Assembly: GCF_003985145.1 (NCBI RefSeq)
Contig: NZ_ML133525.1
Location: 290,992-354,991 of the forward strand
DNA length: 64,000 nt
Direction of reading: 5' to 3'
From: Rhizobium anhuiense
GTDB lineage: Bacteria > Pseudomonadota > Alphaproteobacteria > Rhizobiales > Rhizobiaceae
Part shown: positions 18,593-27,142 of the stretch, piece by piece
Numbering within the stretch: the first letter of the stretch is position 1
Layout: every line of letters begins with the position of its first letter
Notes under the pieces: generated by a model
What the model saw: only the letters and a program-made list of their open reading frames with translations
What the model was told of the DNA's origin: nothing
The model's database searches: none
Program-made: the position numbers and the translations under genes

Positions 18593-18859
18593 TCAGTGCG
18601 GCCGGCGTTTTCGGCGGACGATCTTGCCGAAACGAGCGATATCGTCTTCAGCCTTCGTGCGGTGAAGGAAGGCAAGCCGGCTGCCGTCCAGACCCTCGTA
18701 GAATTCGTCCCAGGAAATCTCTTCCTGCGTTTCAGAGGAAAAATCGACGCGAACGGTTTCGCTATCCGCTGCGTTCTTGATACGGGCGGGATGGCCGCCA
18801 CGCGCCTCGATCCAATGCCTAATCCTGCTGTAATCCGTCGTCGTGCCGAACCTGCCCAT
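18593..18859 (-). CDS. Small conserved cytosolic protein
   Basis: An 88-aa protein beginning MGRFGTTTDYSRIRHWIEAR, with GGHPARIK, a VRVDF strand, EEISWDEFYEGLDGSRLAFLH and a basic tail. This GGxPA...ISWDEFF...LAFLY pattern is one I associate with a widespread small family sometimes mislabelled as glucan branching enzyme; its function is not established. The ATG at 18859 has GAGGAGGG close upstream, so it is preferred over the longer frame to 18931. It is convergent with serA and divergent from the GGDEF-EAL gene. Confidence 0.75.
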   Translation of the reverse strand: MGRFGTTTDYSRIRHWIEARGGHPARIKNAADSETVRVDFSSETQEEISWDEFYEGLDGSRLAFLHRTKAEDDIARFGKIVRRKRRPH

Positions 18860-19072
18860 GAAACCCTCCTCAGCAATGCGACATCGATGACCCCGAACGC
18901 ACGATCGACGCAATTGTTCCGGGGCATCCAAATTATTTTATTGAAGATGAGGCAGAGCGCCGTTTGCTCGTTTCACAGGCGGAAGCCTAAAGTTTAGGCC
19001 GAGTATGATTCTGATTTTATTTAACTTTTCTCAGTATACCCTGGCATCGGCATCAACCGCGCGTGAATTTCC

Positions 19073-21157
19073 ATGGCCCCTTTGCAGAAGACCGAGCAGA
19101 TCGAGGCACTGAACGATGACTTCCGGTCATTGTTTGCAACGCACCCATCCCCGATGTGGGTCTATGATCCGGTATCGCTGCGGTTTCTCAGCGTCAACGA
19201 AGCGGCGGTAGCCCTTTACGGCTATGGCGCGGACGAATACCGGCGCATGACGGTTCTGGATATCCGCCCCCAGCATGAGCGGGAACGGATGATCGAGGCC
19301 GTCAACGGCCGTACCGACATGGAAAAGGCGGAGCGCTGGCTTCATCTCAAGGCGAACGGCGAGACCTTCGAGGTGCTGACCTATGGCCGTGAAGTGCGTT
19401 TCGAGGGACGGGCGGCGATCCTGGCAATCGTGCAGGACCGCACCGAGGTCAACGCCGCCAGGCGCCAGATGAGCGATGCACGCTCGCTTCTCGACAGCAT
19501 TGTCGACAATCTGCCGGTCGGGGTCTTCGTCAAGGACATGGAAGCGGACGGGCTTTACATTCTCTTCAACGAGGCCTGCGGCGACATCGTTGGCATGAAG
19601 GCGCGGGATGTGGCCGGCCGAACCGACCGGGCGCTGTTTGCCGCCGGCCAGACAGACGCTTTCCGTGAGCAGGATCGCCGGGCCTTCGAAGCCAAGAGGA
19701 CGATCAGCTTCGAAGAGACGATGCTGCGTCCCGACGGAGCGCAACGCATCCTGCGCACCGTCAAGCGCGTCCTGCCGGCGCCGGAGGGCCATGCGCCGCG
19801 CTATCTGCTTGGCATTTCGCAGGATGTCACGGAGGAGCGTGCCATCGAGGCAAAGCTTGCCCATCTTGCTATGCATGATGCCCTGACCGGCTTACCGAAC
19901 CGGGCAGCATTTTCTGAACATATCGATAAGCGCGTGGCCGAAGCGACCACAGAGAGCCCGATCGCGCTGCTCTATATCGACATCGATCATTTCAAGCATA
20001 TCAACGACAGCAAGGGGCATGCCGCCGGCGACGCTCTGCTTTGCCAGGTGTCGGAGCGTCTGCTGCAATTGGCGGAGGAGGGCGATCTCGTCGCCCGTCT
20101 CGGCGGCGATGAGTTCGCCATCGTGCTCGAACTCGGCGAGCCTGAGCGGGTCGGGCGTTTTGCACAGCGGTTGCTGCAGACGCTTAGCCATGCCTTCGAT
20201 CTCGACGGCGCCCGGGAGCATGCCACCTGCAGCATCGGCATCGCCTTGGCGCCGGATCATGCCGGCGACGCGGATGTGCTGATGCGCCATGCGGATCTGG
20301 CGCTCTATGCCGCCAAGGAGAGTGGGCGCTCGACCTATCGCTTTTACGAGACGGAGATGCGGCTTGCCGCCGAGCGGCGGCATGTGATGACCGCAGAGCT
20401 GTGGGAGGCGCTGGAGAAGCGCCAGTTCGAGCTGCATTACCAGCCGATCGTGCAGCTAGACAATGACGGCATCGCCGGCTTCGAGGCGCTGATCCGCTGG
20501 CGCCATCCCAAGCGCGGCCTGGTGGCGCCGATGGATTTCATTCCGCTCGCCGAGGAGACCGGCCTCATCGTACCGATCGGCGACTGGGTGATCCGGGAAG
20601 CCTGTCGTGCCGCCGCCGGCTGGCCCGCCCATCTCAGGATCGCTGTCAATCTCTCCGTCAGCCAGTTCCGGCATGCGAGCCTGCTTTCGACCGTAGTCGC
20701 GGCGCTCAACGAAACGGGGCTGAATGCCGACCGGCTTGAGATCGAAATCACCGAATCCGTCTTCCTGACCGATGCCGACCAAAGCCTGCCGCTGCTGCGG
20801 GCACTGAAGGAGCTTGGGATCCGCATCGCCATCGACGATTTCGGTACGGGTTATTCGTCGCTGAGCTATCTCAGGGCTTTCCCCTTCGACAAGATCAAGC
20901 TCGATCGCAGCTTCGTTTCAGGCATCGAGACGGATGCCGGCAATCTTGCCATCGTGCGCGCCGTCGTCGGTATCGGTTCCGGTTTCAACGCAACGACGCT
21001 GGCCGAGGGGATCGAGACCGAAGAGCAGTTGCAGAAGCTGCGCGCTGAAGGTTTCCGCGAGGTGCAGGGCTATCTGCTTGGCCGGCCGATGCCGCAGCAC
21101 GAGGCAGAGGTGCTGATCCACGGCCACGCGCTGAAGGCCGCTTCCTCACGCGGGTGA
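19073..21157 (+). CDS. PAS-PAS-GGDEF-EAL cyclic di-GMP signalling protein
   Basis: A soluble 694-aa protein with no membrane segment. Two PAS domains lie at about residues 10-130 and 135-255 (second ends YLLGISQDVTEERAIEAKL). A GGDEF domain (about 260-425) follows, with an intact ARLGGDEFAIVLE, then an EAL domain (about 430-690) with GFEALIRWRHP, EIEITESVF and IAIDDFGTGYSSLSYLRAFP. Both cyclase and phosphodiesterase motifs look complete, so net activity cannot be told from sequence; the PAS domains probably sense redox state or a small ligand. No clear Shine-Dalgarno precedes ATG 19073, so the start is less certain. Confidence 0.9.
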   Translation: MAPLQKTEQIEALNDDFRSLFATHPSPMWVYDPVSLRFLSVNEAAVALYGYGADEYRRMTVLDIRPQHERERMIEAVNGRTDMEKAERWLHLKANGETFEVLTYGREVRFEGRAAILAIVQDRTEVNAARRQMSDARSLLDSIVDNLPVGVFVKDMEADGLYILFNEACGDIVGMKARDVAGRTDRALFAAGQTDAFREQDRRAFEAKRTISFEETMLRPDGAQRILRTVKRVLPAPEGHAPRYLLGISQDVTEERAIEAKLAHLAMHDALTGLPNRAAFSEHIDKRVAEATTESPIALLYIDIDHFKHINDSKGHAAGDALLCQVSERLLQLAEEGDLVARLGGDEFAIVLELGEPERVGRFAQRLLQTLSHAFDLDGAREHATCSIGIALAPDHAGDADVLMRHADLALYAAKESGRSTYRFYETEMRLAAERRHVMTAELWEALEKRQFELHYQPIVQLDNDGIAGFEALIRWRHPKRGLVAPMDFIPLAEETGLIVPIGDWVIREACRAAAGWPAHLRIAVNLSVSQFRHASLLSTVVAALNETGLNADRLEIEITESVFLTDADQSLPLLRALKELGIRIAIDDFGTGYSSLSYLRAFPFDKIKLDRSFVSGIETDAGNLAIVRAVVGIGSGFNATTLAEGIETEEQLQKLRAEGFREVQGYLLGRPMPQHEAEVLIHGHALKAASSRG

Positions 21158-21294
21158 CAAACGGCGGTGCTTGCGCGGGAGCTGGGTTCAGCCGTCCGAG
21201 GAGCAGGCATGCCGCTTGAGACCATCAAGCATTCGTTATTTTGAGAACGGCGGCCGAACCGGCATAATTCTCGTGGGCTGGAAGGAGGATGTAT

Positions 21295-21396
21295 ATGAAA
21301 CGCTATTCATTCTCGATGATCGGACTGGCGCTCGTGACTGCCATCATCGTCAATCCGGGTATCGCATTCGCCTGCAACAAGCTGATCGGCACCTGA
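21295..21396 (+). CDS. 33-aa predicted secreted or lipid-anchored peptide
   Basis: A very short gene with a strong ribosome binding site (GGAAGGAGGATGTAT then ATG). The peptide starts MKRYSFSMIGLALVTAIIVN, a basic N-terminus plus hydrophobic core as in a signal peptide, and ends IAFACNKLIGT. AFAC could be a signal peptidase I site or a relaxed lipobox before a 7-residue mature part. A weak hairpin (AGGCGC/GCGCCT) and T-rich tract follow at about 21416-21448. It is too small for homology recognition by eye; the RBS and signal-like composition are the evidence. Confidence 0.5.
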   Translation: MKRYSFSMIGLALVTAIIVNPGIAFACNKLIGT

Positions 21397-21591
21397 GCCG
21401 CACCCCCCGCTTCCGAGGCGCGGTTTCGGCTGCGCCTTCTTTTCCACGCGAATTCGAAACTATCGGGCGTCCGAAGGCCCGCCCCTTGCGTCCAGGGACA
21501 ATCCTTTCTATATCGGTCCCTCATCGAGAGACGGCGGCCGATCCCGCCGGAGATCAGCAAATCCGCCGCAATTGCAGCGCAAGGGCGGATC

Positions 21592-22818
21592 GTGACCCAA
21601 GCAGAATTGGCATCATCGTTGAACACACTGGATTTTGATAAGAAGCCGGAAGAGACCCGCGTCGTCGTCGCCATGTCGGGCGGCGTCGATTCATCCGTCG
21701 TCGCCGGCCTTCTCAAACAGCAGGGTTACGATGTGCTCGGCATCACGCTGCAGCTTTACGATCATGGCGCCGCCGTTCATCGCGCCGGCTCCTGCTGCGC
21801 CGGCCAGGATATCGACGATGCGCGCCGCGTCTGCGAAACGCTCGGCATCCCGCATTATGTGCTCGATTACGAAAAGCGTTTTCGCGAGACGGTAATCAAT
21901 CCCTTCGCCGAAAGCTATGTGGCGGGCGAAACGCCGATCCCCTGCGTGTCCTGCAACCAGACCGTCAAATTCGCCGATCTGCTGGCGACCGCCAAGGAGC
22001 TCGGCGCCGATGCGCTGGCGACCGGCCACTATATCCGCTCGGGCCCGAACCCTTCGCCGGAGAATCCCGGCCGCCGCGCGCTGTTCCGCCCGGCCGATGC
22101 CGACCGCGATCAGAGCTATTTCCTCTTCGCCACGACGCAGGAACAGATCGACTATCTGCGCTTTCCCTTGGGCGGCCTGCCGAAGGCCGAGACCCGCAGG
22201 CTTGCCGAAGAAATGGGCCTCGTCGTCGCCAAGAAGGCCGACAGCCAGGACATCTGCTTCGTGCCGCAGGGCAAATATTCCGACATCATCACCAAGCTGA
22301 AGCCGAATGCGGCGCTGGCCGGTGAGATCGTCCATCTCGATGGCCGGGTGCTCGGGACCCATGAGGGTATCCTGCATTTCACCATCGGTCAGCGCCGCGG
22401 CATCGGCATCGCCACCGGCGAGCCGCTCTATGTCGTCTTTCTCGACGCCCGTTCGCGCCGCGTCATCGTCGGGCCGAAAGAGGCTCTGGAAACGCACCGC
22501 GTTTACCTGCGCGATGTCAACTGGCTGGGCGACGAGACGCTTGCGGAAGCCGCTTCCGGCGACGGCTTTGCCTGCTACGCCAAAGTCCGCTCGACGAGGG
22601 CGCCGGCACCTGCCGTGCTGCATGTCGATGCGACCGGCACCTATGTCGACCTGACGGTCGGCGAGGCAGGCATCGCGCCCGGCCAGGCCTGCGCGCTTTA
22701 TTCCGCCCCCGGCGACAACGCCCGCGTCTTCGGCGGCGGCTTCATCGAGCGCTCCGAGCGCGAACCGTCGGCGGAAGCTTCGCTGAAGGCCCTTTTGGCC
22801 GGCCCCGTCGCCGCCTGA
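21592..22818 (+). CDS. mnmA: tRNA 2-thiouridylase MnmA
   Basis: MnmA adds sulphur to U34 of tRNA-Lys, -Glu and -Gln. The 408-aa protein has the PP-loop [18 protein letters not shown], the catalytic cysteine in [14 protein letters not shown] (about residue 121), ATGHYIR, the second catalytic Cys in [15 protein letters not shown], and [16 protein letters not shown]. An alphaproteobacterial N-terminal extension precedes the PP-loop. The start is a GTG at 21592 after an AAGGGCGG stretch. It is followed by the tRNA-Met gene. Confidence 0.95.
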   Translation: MTQAELASSLNTLDFDKKPEETRVVVAMSGGVDSSVVAGLLKQQGYDVLGITLQLYDHGAAVHRAGSCCAGQDIDDARRVCETLGIPHYVLDYEKRFRETVINPFAESYVAGETPIPCVSCNQTVKFADLLATAKELGADALATGHYIRSGPNPSPENPGRRALFRPADADRDQSYFLFATTQEQIDYLRFPLGGLPKAETRRLAEEMGLVVAKKADSQDICFVPQGKYSDIITKLKPNAALAGEIVHLDGRVLGTHEGILHFTIGQRRGIGIATGEPLYVVFLDARSRRVIVGPKEALETHRVYLRDVNWLGDETLAEAASGDGFACYAKVRSTRAPAPAVLHVDATGTYVDLTVGEAGIAPGQACALYSAPGDNARVFGGGFIERSEREPSAEASLKALLAGPVAA

Positions 22819-22871
22819 AAGCCAGAGGAAACGGCGCCCTATAAAGCCCACCGTTTTTCTCGATCATGCGC

Positions 22872-22900
22872 TTGACACAAAGCCGAAGCGCACCTTATAA
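22872..22900 (+). promoter_or_regulatory. Sigma-70 type promoter of tRNA-Met
   Basis: TTGACA and TTATAA separated by exactly 17 bp, ending about 53 bp before the tRNA. A near-consensus housekeeping promoter. Confidence 0.8.
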
Positions 22901-22953
22901 GCCGCTCATCCCACGAACCGGCATCGCTTCGCGAGCGGGTATCGTTGACCAGT

Positions 22954-23030
22954 GGCGGAGTAGCTCAGTAGGTCAGAGCAGAGGAATCATAATCCTTGTG
23001 TCGGGGGTTCAAATCCCTCCTCCGCTACCA
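22954..23030 (+). tRNA. tRNA-Met (CAU anticodon)
   Basis: A 77-nt cloverleaf with CCA encoded. The acceptor stem is GGCGGAG / CTCCGCT, the D-arm includes AGCTCAGTAGGTCAGAGC, the anticodon stem-loop carries CAT at 22988-22990, and the T-arm has GGGGGTTCAAATCCCTC. A CAU anticodon can belong to elongator Met, initiator Met or lysidine-modified Ile. The G1-U72 wobble pair is not the mismatch expected of an initiator, and the sequence resembles rhizobial elongator tRNA-Met, so that is my call. Confidence 0.9.
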
Positions 23031-23178
23031 TCTCCTTATTGCAGAAATAGCGATTTATGCGGCTCGATTTTGAGCCGGTTCCGAAGGCCGTGGTAGCACG
23101 TTGGTAGCAGCGCCAGATGTCGCGGCGAGGGGAAAACCAGTTGCCCCTGGTCTGCAGCCGCCAACGCCGAGGACAGAC
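23031..23178. other. tRNA 3' flank, possible integration scar
   Basis: No gene is supported. The near-repeat GTGGTAGCA / TTGGTAGCA sits at about 23091-23109. Bacterial tRNA 3' ends are common integration targets and the next gene is accessory-looking, but no integrase and no second copy of the tRNA end was found. Confidence 0.3.
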
Positions 23179-23307
23179 CTATCTGTAAAGCGTCAAAAGC
23201 AATACAGGCATCTTCGTCGCCCAAAAATGGGATGCGACAGCGATAATAATAGCCCATACGGCAAGCGAGAACATGACCGCCGCTAACCTGATCCCGACTG
23301 GCTGCAT
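23179..23307 (-). CDS. 42-aa single-span membrane peptide
   Basis: A short frame starting MQPVGIRLAAVMFSLAVWAI and ending PVLLLTLYR. Residues 8-26 form a clear membrane helix. GGAGG lies 5 nt before the ATG, an excellent Shine-Dalgarno. It is downstream of, and in the same direction as, the VCBS-like gene. An overlapping 110-codon frame (23036-23368) has no such signal and I reject it. Function unknown. Confidence 0.5.
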   Translation of the reverse strand: MQPVGIRLAAVMFSLAVWAIIIAVASHFWATKMPVLLLTLYR

Positions 23308-23470
23308 CAATTCCTCCATCCCAGCATAACCGTGCCTCCTCGCACGATCCTATGCTAGCAAGACGCAACTCGGTCAGCTATCGCAAGATATTGGTATCAA
23401 ATAACGACAGCAGAGAGCGCTTGGCGAAGATGCAAAGATGTCGGCGATACGATGCCTTTTTCCCCATCCG

Positions 23471-24304
23471 TCAAACGATGAAATGGAAGTTGTCGTATTG
23501 CGCACCATAATAATCCGGGCCGCTCGTTTCGGTGATCACGGGTTCGGTGTCGAGTATGAGGTAGTCGATCGGGCCGTAGGCGCTGAGATCGATCATTTGC
23601 GGGTCATGAATGCTGTCGGCGGTGACGTTGACCGTGACCAAGAATACGGTATCGCCGTTCAACTTGCCTTCGATCGTTAGAACGTTGTCATAGTCCGATG
23701 TGCCGTTTGCGACACTGAATTGCTCGATCTGAAAGTCACCGCCATCGGCGGCTTGGATGGGTGTCCAGAACACGCCTCCTCCCAGATAGTGGTTGCCATC
23801 CGCTTCCTCCCGCACAGTCGCGTCGTCACCATCGTACCAGGCGCCCCAATCGAAACCTTTATAGCCTGTAGGGAAGTCGTGTTTGCCGACATCCTCGAAG
23901 TTAACGAAGACGTCGCCGCGTTCCGGCAGGTCGACCGCGATATTGAGCAGGCCGAAGTCGGTGGCGCCTTTGCCATCCGAGATCTTGAAATTGAACTGGT
24001 CGGCGAGTTGATCTCCTGGGCCGAGCGCGGCCACGATCGGGTTGGAGTGATCGAGTTCGTACGTGTAGTTGCCGTTGGAATAGACGGTCAGCGTGCCGTA
24101 TTTTCCCTCGATTGTCGTCGTCGTGGCGGGTCCATCCGGATCGGCCGGTTGCGGAATTCGCTGTCCATTCACGAAGTTGAGGCGCACCCGATCTCCATCG
24201 GCATCGGTGGAACTGGTGTTGTCCAGGATGTTGCCGTCGATCGGGTTGTCGATGTTGAAAATAGGCTGGTACACGTCACCTGCGACCGGCTTGTGGTTTG
24301 CCAT
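23471..24304 (-). CDS. VCBS/cadherin-like repeat protein, probably secreted
   Basis: A 277-aa acidic protein without a cleavable signal peptide. Residues about 15-125 look like a VCBS/cadherin-like domain: DADGDRVRLNFVNGQ, GKYGTLTVYSNGNYTYELD and FNFKISDGKGATDFGLLNIAV. The C-terminal half (about 130-277) is a beta-rich, Gly/Asp/Tyr/Trp-rich region that I do not recognise, possibly a carbohydrate- or calcium-binding domain. Such proteins are often exported by type I secretion and act in adhesion or exopolysaccharide binding, but no secretion genes lie nearby. It starts with ATG after GGGGGAT and sits in an islet between tRNA-Met and the liv operon. Confidence 0.7.
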   Translation of the reverse strand: MANHKPVAGDVYQPIFNIDNPIDGNILDNTSSTDADGDRVRLNFVNGQRIPQPADPDGPATTTTIEGKYGTLTVYSNGNYTYELDHSNPIVAALGPGDQLADQFNFKISDGKGATDFGLLNIAVDLPERGDVFVNFEDVGKHDFPTGYKGFDWGAWYDGDDATVREEADGNHYLGGGVFWTPIQAADGGDFQIEQFSVANGTSDYDNVLTIEGKLNGDTVFLVTVNVTADSIHDPQMIDLSAYGPIDYLILDTEPVITETSGPDYYGAQYDNFHFIV

Positions 24305-24678
24305 TTCTATCCCCCCGTTTGATCTGCTGTTCCAGTGTGCAACTTTATCGAGTGTGTTGACAACAGAAATCGATGAAGCATCGGATAAATCAACCGGCTA
24401 TTGCTCCAGCTTCCAAGTAAAAAAGGCACAATCGACGCAGATTCTGCCTATGATCCAAGCTTTTACGCCTGTCTCGCGCTGCTGCTGCCTTGTCGATCAG
24501 AGCATTTCCCGCCTCTTCAGACGATTACCATTTTCGCCGGCACAAGACGTTCCAGGCAGTATAATAGTGGCAGGCCAACGATGACGTCATAATGACGATA
24601 TACTGGATGAATTCCTCTGTCTGTCCGGCGCAACGGTGAAGACAGGACGAGGGATTGATCGGCCGCTCCGGCCGTGCG
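24305..24678. other. Intergenic region between the VCBS-like gene and livF
   Basis: No gene is supported. It presumably holds the promoter of the VCBS-like gene (minus strand) and the 3' end of the liv operon. A short perfect palindrome ATGACGTCAT lies at 24581-24590, and a CGGCCG...CGGCCG hairpin without a T-run at about 24659-24673 lies just past livF. Confidence 0.4.
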
Positions 24679-25395
24679 TCAATGCAGGCCGCCGACCCCG
24701 AGCAGGCTCTCGACAGCCTCGTGATCGCTGGTGAGGCGCTCCGGCGTTCCCGCCCAGGCCAGTCGCCCTCGTTCGAGAATGACGACCTGATCGGCGAAAT
24801 CGAGCGCGCTCTGGATACGCTGTTCGACCAGGAGGATCGTCATGTCTCCCGTCTTGGCGAGTTCGGCAAAGGCAGCCATCAATTCCTCGCAGATAACGGG
24901 GGCGAGGCCCTCCAGCGGTTCGTCGAGCAACAGGACGGAGGGGCGGCCGAGAATGGTGCGGGCCGTCGAGAGCATCTGCTGCTCGCCGCCCGAGAGTTGG
25001 CTGCCGAGGTTGCGGCGGCGCTCCTTCAGACGCGGGAACATGGCATAGGCTTCCTCCAGCGCCGTCCTCGGCCGCGTCTTCAAGCCGACGAAAAGGTTCT
25101 CTTCGACCGTCAGCGTCGGGAAGACGCAGCGCGTCTGCGGCACATATCCCAGGCCCTTATGCGCCCGTGTCGCGCTGGCTGCCGTGGTGACATCCGAACC
25201 GCCGAGGCGGATGCTGCCCTCGTAGCGCTTGGTCTGGCCGGCAAGCGTTGCCAAGAACGTGGTCTTGCCCATGCCGTTGCGGCCGAGCACGGCCAGCCGT
25301 GCGCCCGCCGGCACGGAGAGAGAAATGCCTTCGAGCACTCTCGTCGGCCCATATCCCGCCGACAGATTTTCGACCTCAAGCGATATGGCTGGCAT
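24679..25395 (-). CDS. livF: Branched-chain amino acid type ABC transporter ATPase LivF
   Basis: The second ATPase of a liv-type importer, 238 aa. Walker A is GRNGMGKTTFLATLAG, the ABC signature LSGGEQQML is intact, and Walker B is LLLDEPLEGLAP. The LivF-type feature GYGPTRVLEGISL is at the N-terminus. ATG 25395 has GGGAG at good spacing; ATG 25401 is 6 nt upstream and in frame. It overlaps livG by 20 bp, showing a tight operon, and is the last gene of it. Confidence 0.92.
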   Translation of the reverse strand: MPAISLEVENLSAGYGPTRVLEGISLSVPAGARLAVLGRNGMGKTTFLATLAGQTKRYEGSIRLGGSDVTTAASATRAHKGLGYVPQTRCVFPTLTVEENLFVGLKTRPRTALEEAYAMFPRLKERRRNLGSQLSGGEQQMLSTARTILGRPSVLLLDEPLEGLAPVICEELMAAFAELAKTGDMTILLVEQRIQSALDFADQVVILERGRLAWAGTPERLTSDHEAVESLLGVGGLH

Positions 25396-26140
25396 TGGCA
25401 TAGCTCCCGAGATAGGCCTCGCGCACGCGCGCATCCTTGGTGACGTCTTCAGGCAGGCCGTCGAAGATGATTGCGCCTGATGCAAGCACGATGACGCGTT
25501 TTGCAAAACGGAAGACGAGGTCCATGTCGTGTTCAATCATCAGCACGGCGAGATCGGCGGGCAGATCGGCAAGCGCCTGCTCGATGCGGCCGGTATCGCT
25601 CTGCGGCACGCCGGCTGCCGGCTCGTCGAGCAGCAGCACCTTCGGTCTCAGCGCCAGTGCCACGGCGATCTCGAGAAGCCGCTGCTGGCCATAGGCGATC
25701 TCGCTGACCTTGCGATGCATCAGCAAAGCCAATCCGAGCTTTCCCAAGAGATCGTCGACTTCCGCCATGACGTCAGGCATTCGCAGGAAATTTCCGAACA
25801 TATGGCCGGTCTTTCCGTCGCGTTGGAGGACGGCAAGCCCCACATGCTCGGCTGGCGTCATCTCCTGGAAAAGCCGTGTCACCTGAAAGGAGCGGACAAG
25901 GCCGCGCTTGACCCTGCCGATCGCATCGACTTTCGTCACCCTTTCGCCGCCGAGGCGAACCTCGCCGGAATCGGGCGACAGATTGCCGGTCACGAGGTTG
26001 ACGAAGGTGGTCTTGCCGGCGCCGTTCGGGCCGATCAATGCGATGCGATCGCCTGGCGACATTGCGAGCGATACATCGTTGGTGACGGCAAGGCCGCCGA
26101 AGGCTTTCCTGAGATTGGCGACTTCGAAGACGGGGCTCAT
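25376..26140 (-). CDS. livG: Branched-chain amino acid type ABC transporter ATPase LivG
   Basis: A 254-aa ATPase with Walker A GPNGAGKTTFVNLVTG, signature region EIAYGQQRLLEIAVAL and Walker B LLLDEPAAG. In place of the usual LSYGQQ the signature reads IAYGQQ, a common LivG variation. The C-terminal EAYLGSYA is typical of LivG. The ATG overlaps the livM stop as ATGA, so translation is coupled. Confidence 0.92.
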   Translation of the reverse strand: MSPVFEVANLRKAFGGLAVTNDVSLAMSPGDRIALIGPNGAGKTTFVNLVTGNLSPDSGEVRLGGERVTKVDAIGRVKRGLVRSFQVTRLFQEMTPAEHVGLAVLQRDGKTGHMFGNFLRMPDVMAEVDDLLGKLGLALLMHRKVSEIAYGQQRLLEIAVALALRPKVLLLDEPAAGVPQSDTGRIEQALADLPADLAVLMIEHDMDLVFRFAKRVIVLASGAIIFDGLPEDVTKDARVREAYLGSYANASHIA

Positions 26141-27141
26141 GAGCGTTGCTCCGTGCGACGTCCAATGAAGGCCGCGGCTGTGCCATAGAGGCCTTTCGGC
26201 GCAAAGAGCACGACGGCGATCAGCAGCGCGCCGACCATCGTCAGCCAATGAAAGGGATTGGCGGCCGAGACATAATCTTCAAAGAGCATGAAGATGACAG
26301 TGCCGGAGAGCGCGCCGAAGAGAGAACCGGTGCCGCCGAGCACCAGCATGACAAGCGCTTCGGCAGATTGGGTGAAAGACAGGCTGTCCAGGCCGACGAC
26401 CTGTGTCGAGATCGCATTCAAGGCGCCGCCGACACCGGCAACCGCGCCCGAGATTCCATACATCCTGATGAGAGCGGCCTTAGGCGAAGCGCCCATGGCG
26501 CGAACGCGCAGCGGGTCCTGCTTGATGGCGCGGCAGAGCATGCCGAAGGGTGAGCGGACCAGGAACCGCAGCAGCACGAAGACGATCAGCAGCAGCGCCA
26601 TTCCGAAGAAGAAGGCGGTATGTCCGTAGAGGTCGAATTCGAAGAGGCCGAAGACCGGATCCGGCGCGATGCCGGAAAGCCCATCGCTGCCGCCTGTCCA
26701 TGACGACGCCTTGTTGGCGAATTCATGGAAGAGGTTGATGAGCGCAATTGACAGCACGAGCTGCGGCAAGCCATGCGCACGCAGGATGATTGCGCCGCAG
26801 AAGAGCCCGGCAACCGCGCCGCCTGTTATGCCGGCCAACATCATCAGCAGTGGATCATTGATGCCGTAATGTGCCGACAGGATCCCGGCGGCATAGGCGC
26901 CGGAGCCGAAAAGTGCTGCATGGCCGAGCGTTGCGACGCCGCAATAACCGGTCACGAGATCGAGCGACAGGACGAGCAGCGCGATCGTGATCATCCGGGT
27001 CAGAAGGGCGAGATTATCGGGGAAGGCGAAATAGCCGATCGCGGCAAAGACTGCCATGACCGCTATTCCGGCGAGATCCCGGCCCATGGTGCCGCGCCGA
27101 TGCTGGAGACGTCCGTTTTCGTTGTTGATCACAAGTGCCAT
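26137..27141 (-). CDS. livM: Branched-chain amino acid type ABC transporter permease LivM
   Basis: A 334-aa inner-membrane permease with about eight to nine hydrophobic segments. LivM hallmarks are LDLVTGYCGVATLGHAALFG near residues 60-80 and the coupling region FGMLCRAIKQDPLRVRAMG. ATG 27141 lies 1 bp after the livH stop and follows GAAGGG. It pairs with LivH to form the channel. Confidence 0.93.
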   Translation of the reverse strand: MALVINNENGRLQHRRGTMGRDLAGIAVMAVFAAIGYFAFPDNLALLTRMITIALLVLSLDLVTGYCGVATLGHAALFGSGAYAAGILSAHYGINDPLLMMLAGITGGAVAGLFCGAIILRAHGLPQLVLSIALINLFHEFANKASSWTGGSDGLSGIAPDPVFGLFEFDLYGHTAFFFGMALLLIVFVLLRFLVRSPFGMLCRAIKQDPLRVRAMGASPKAALIRMYGISGAVAGVGGALNAISTQVVGLDSLSFTQSAEALVMLVLGGTGSLFGALSGTVIFMLFEDYVSAANPFHWLTMVGALLIAVVLFAPKGLYGTAAAFIGRRTEQRS

Positions 27142-27142
27142 C

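Noticed and set aside
23036..23368. 110-codon minus-strand frame in the tRNA-Met flank
   Set aside because: No Shine-Dalgarno; the overlapping 42-codon frame has a strong one and a clear membrane helix.
22954..23470. Phage or integrative element at tRNA-Met
   Set aside because: No integrase, excisionase or second att copy is visible; kept only as a possible scar.
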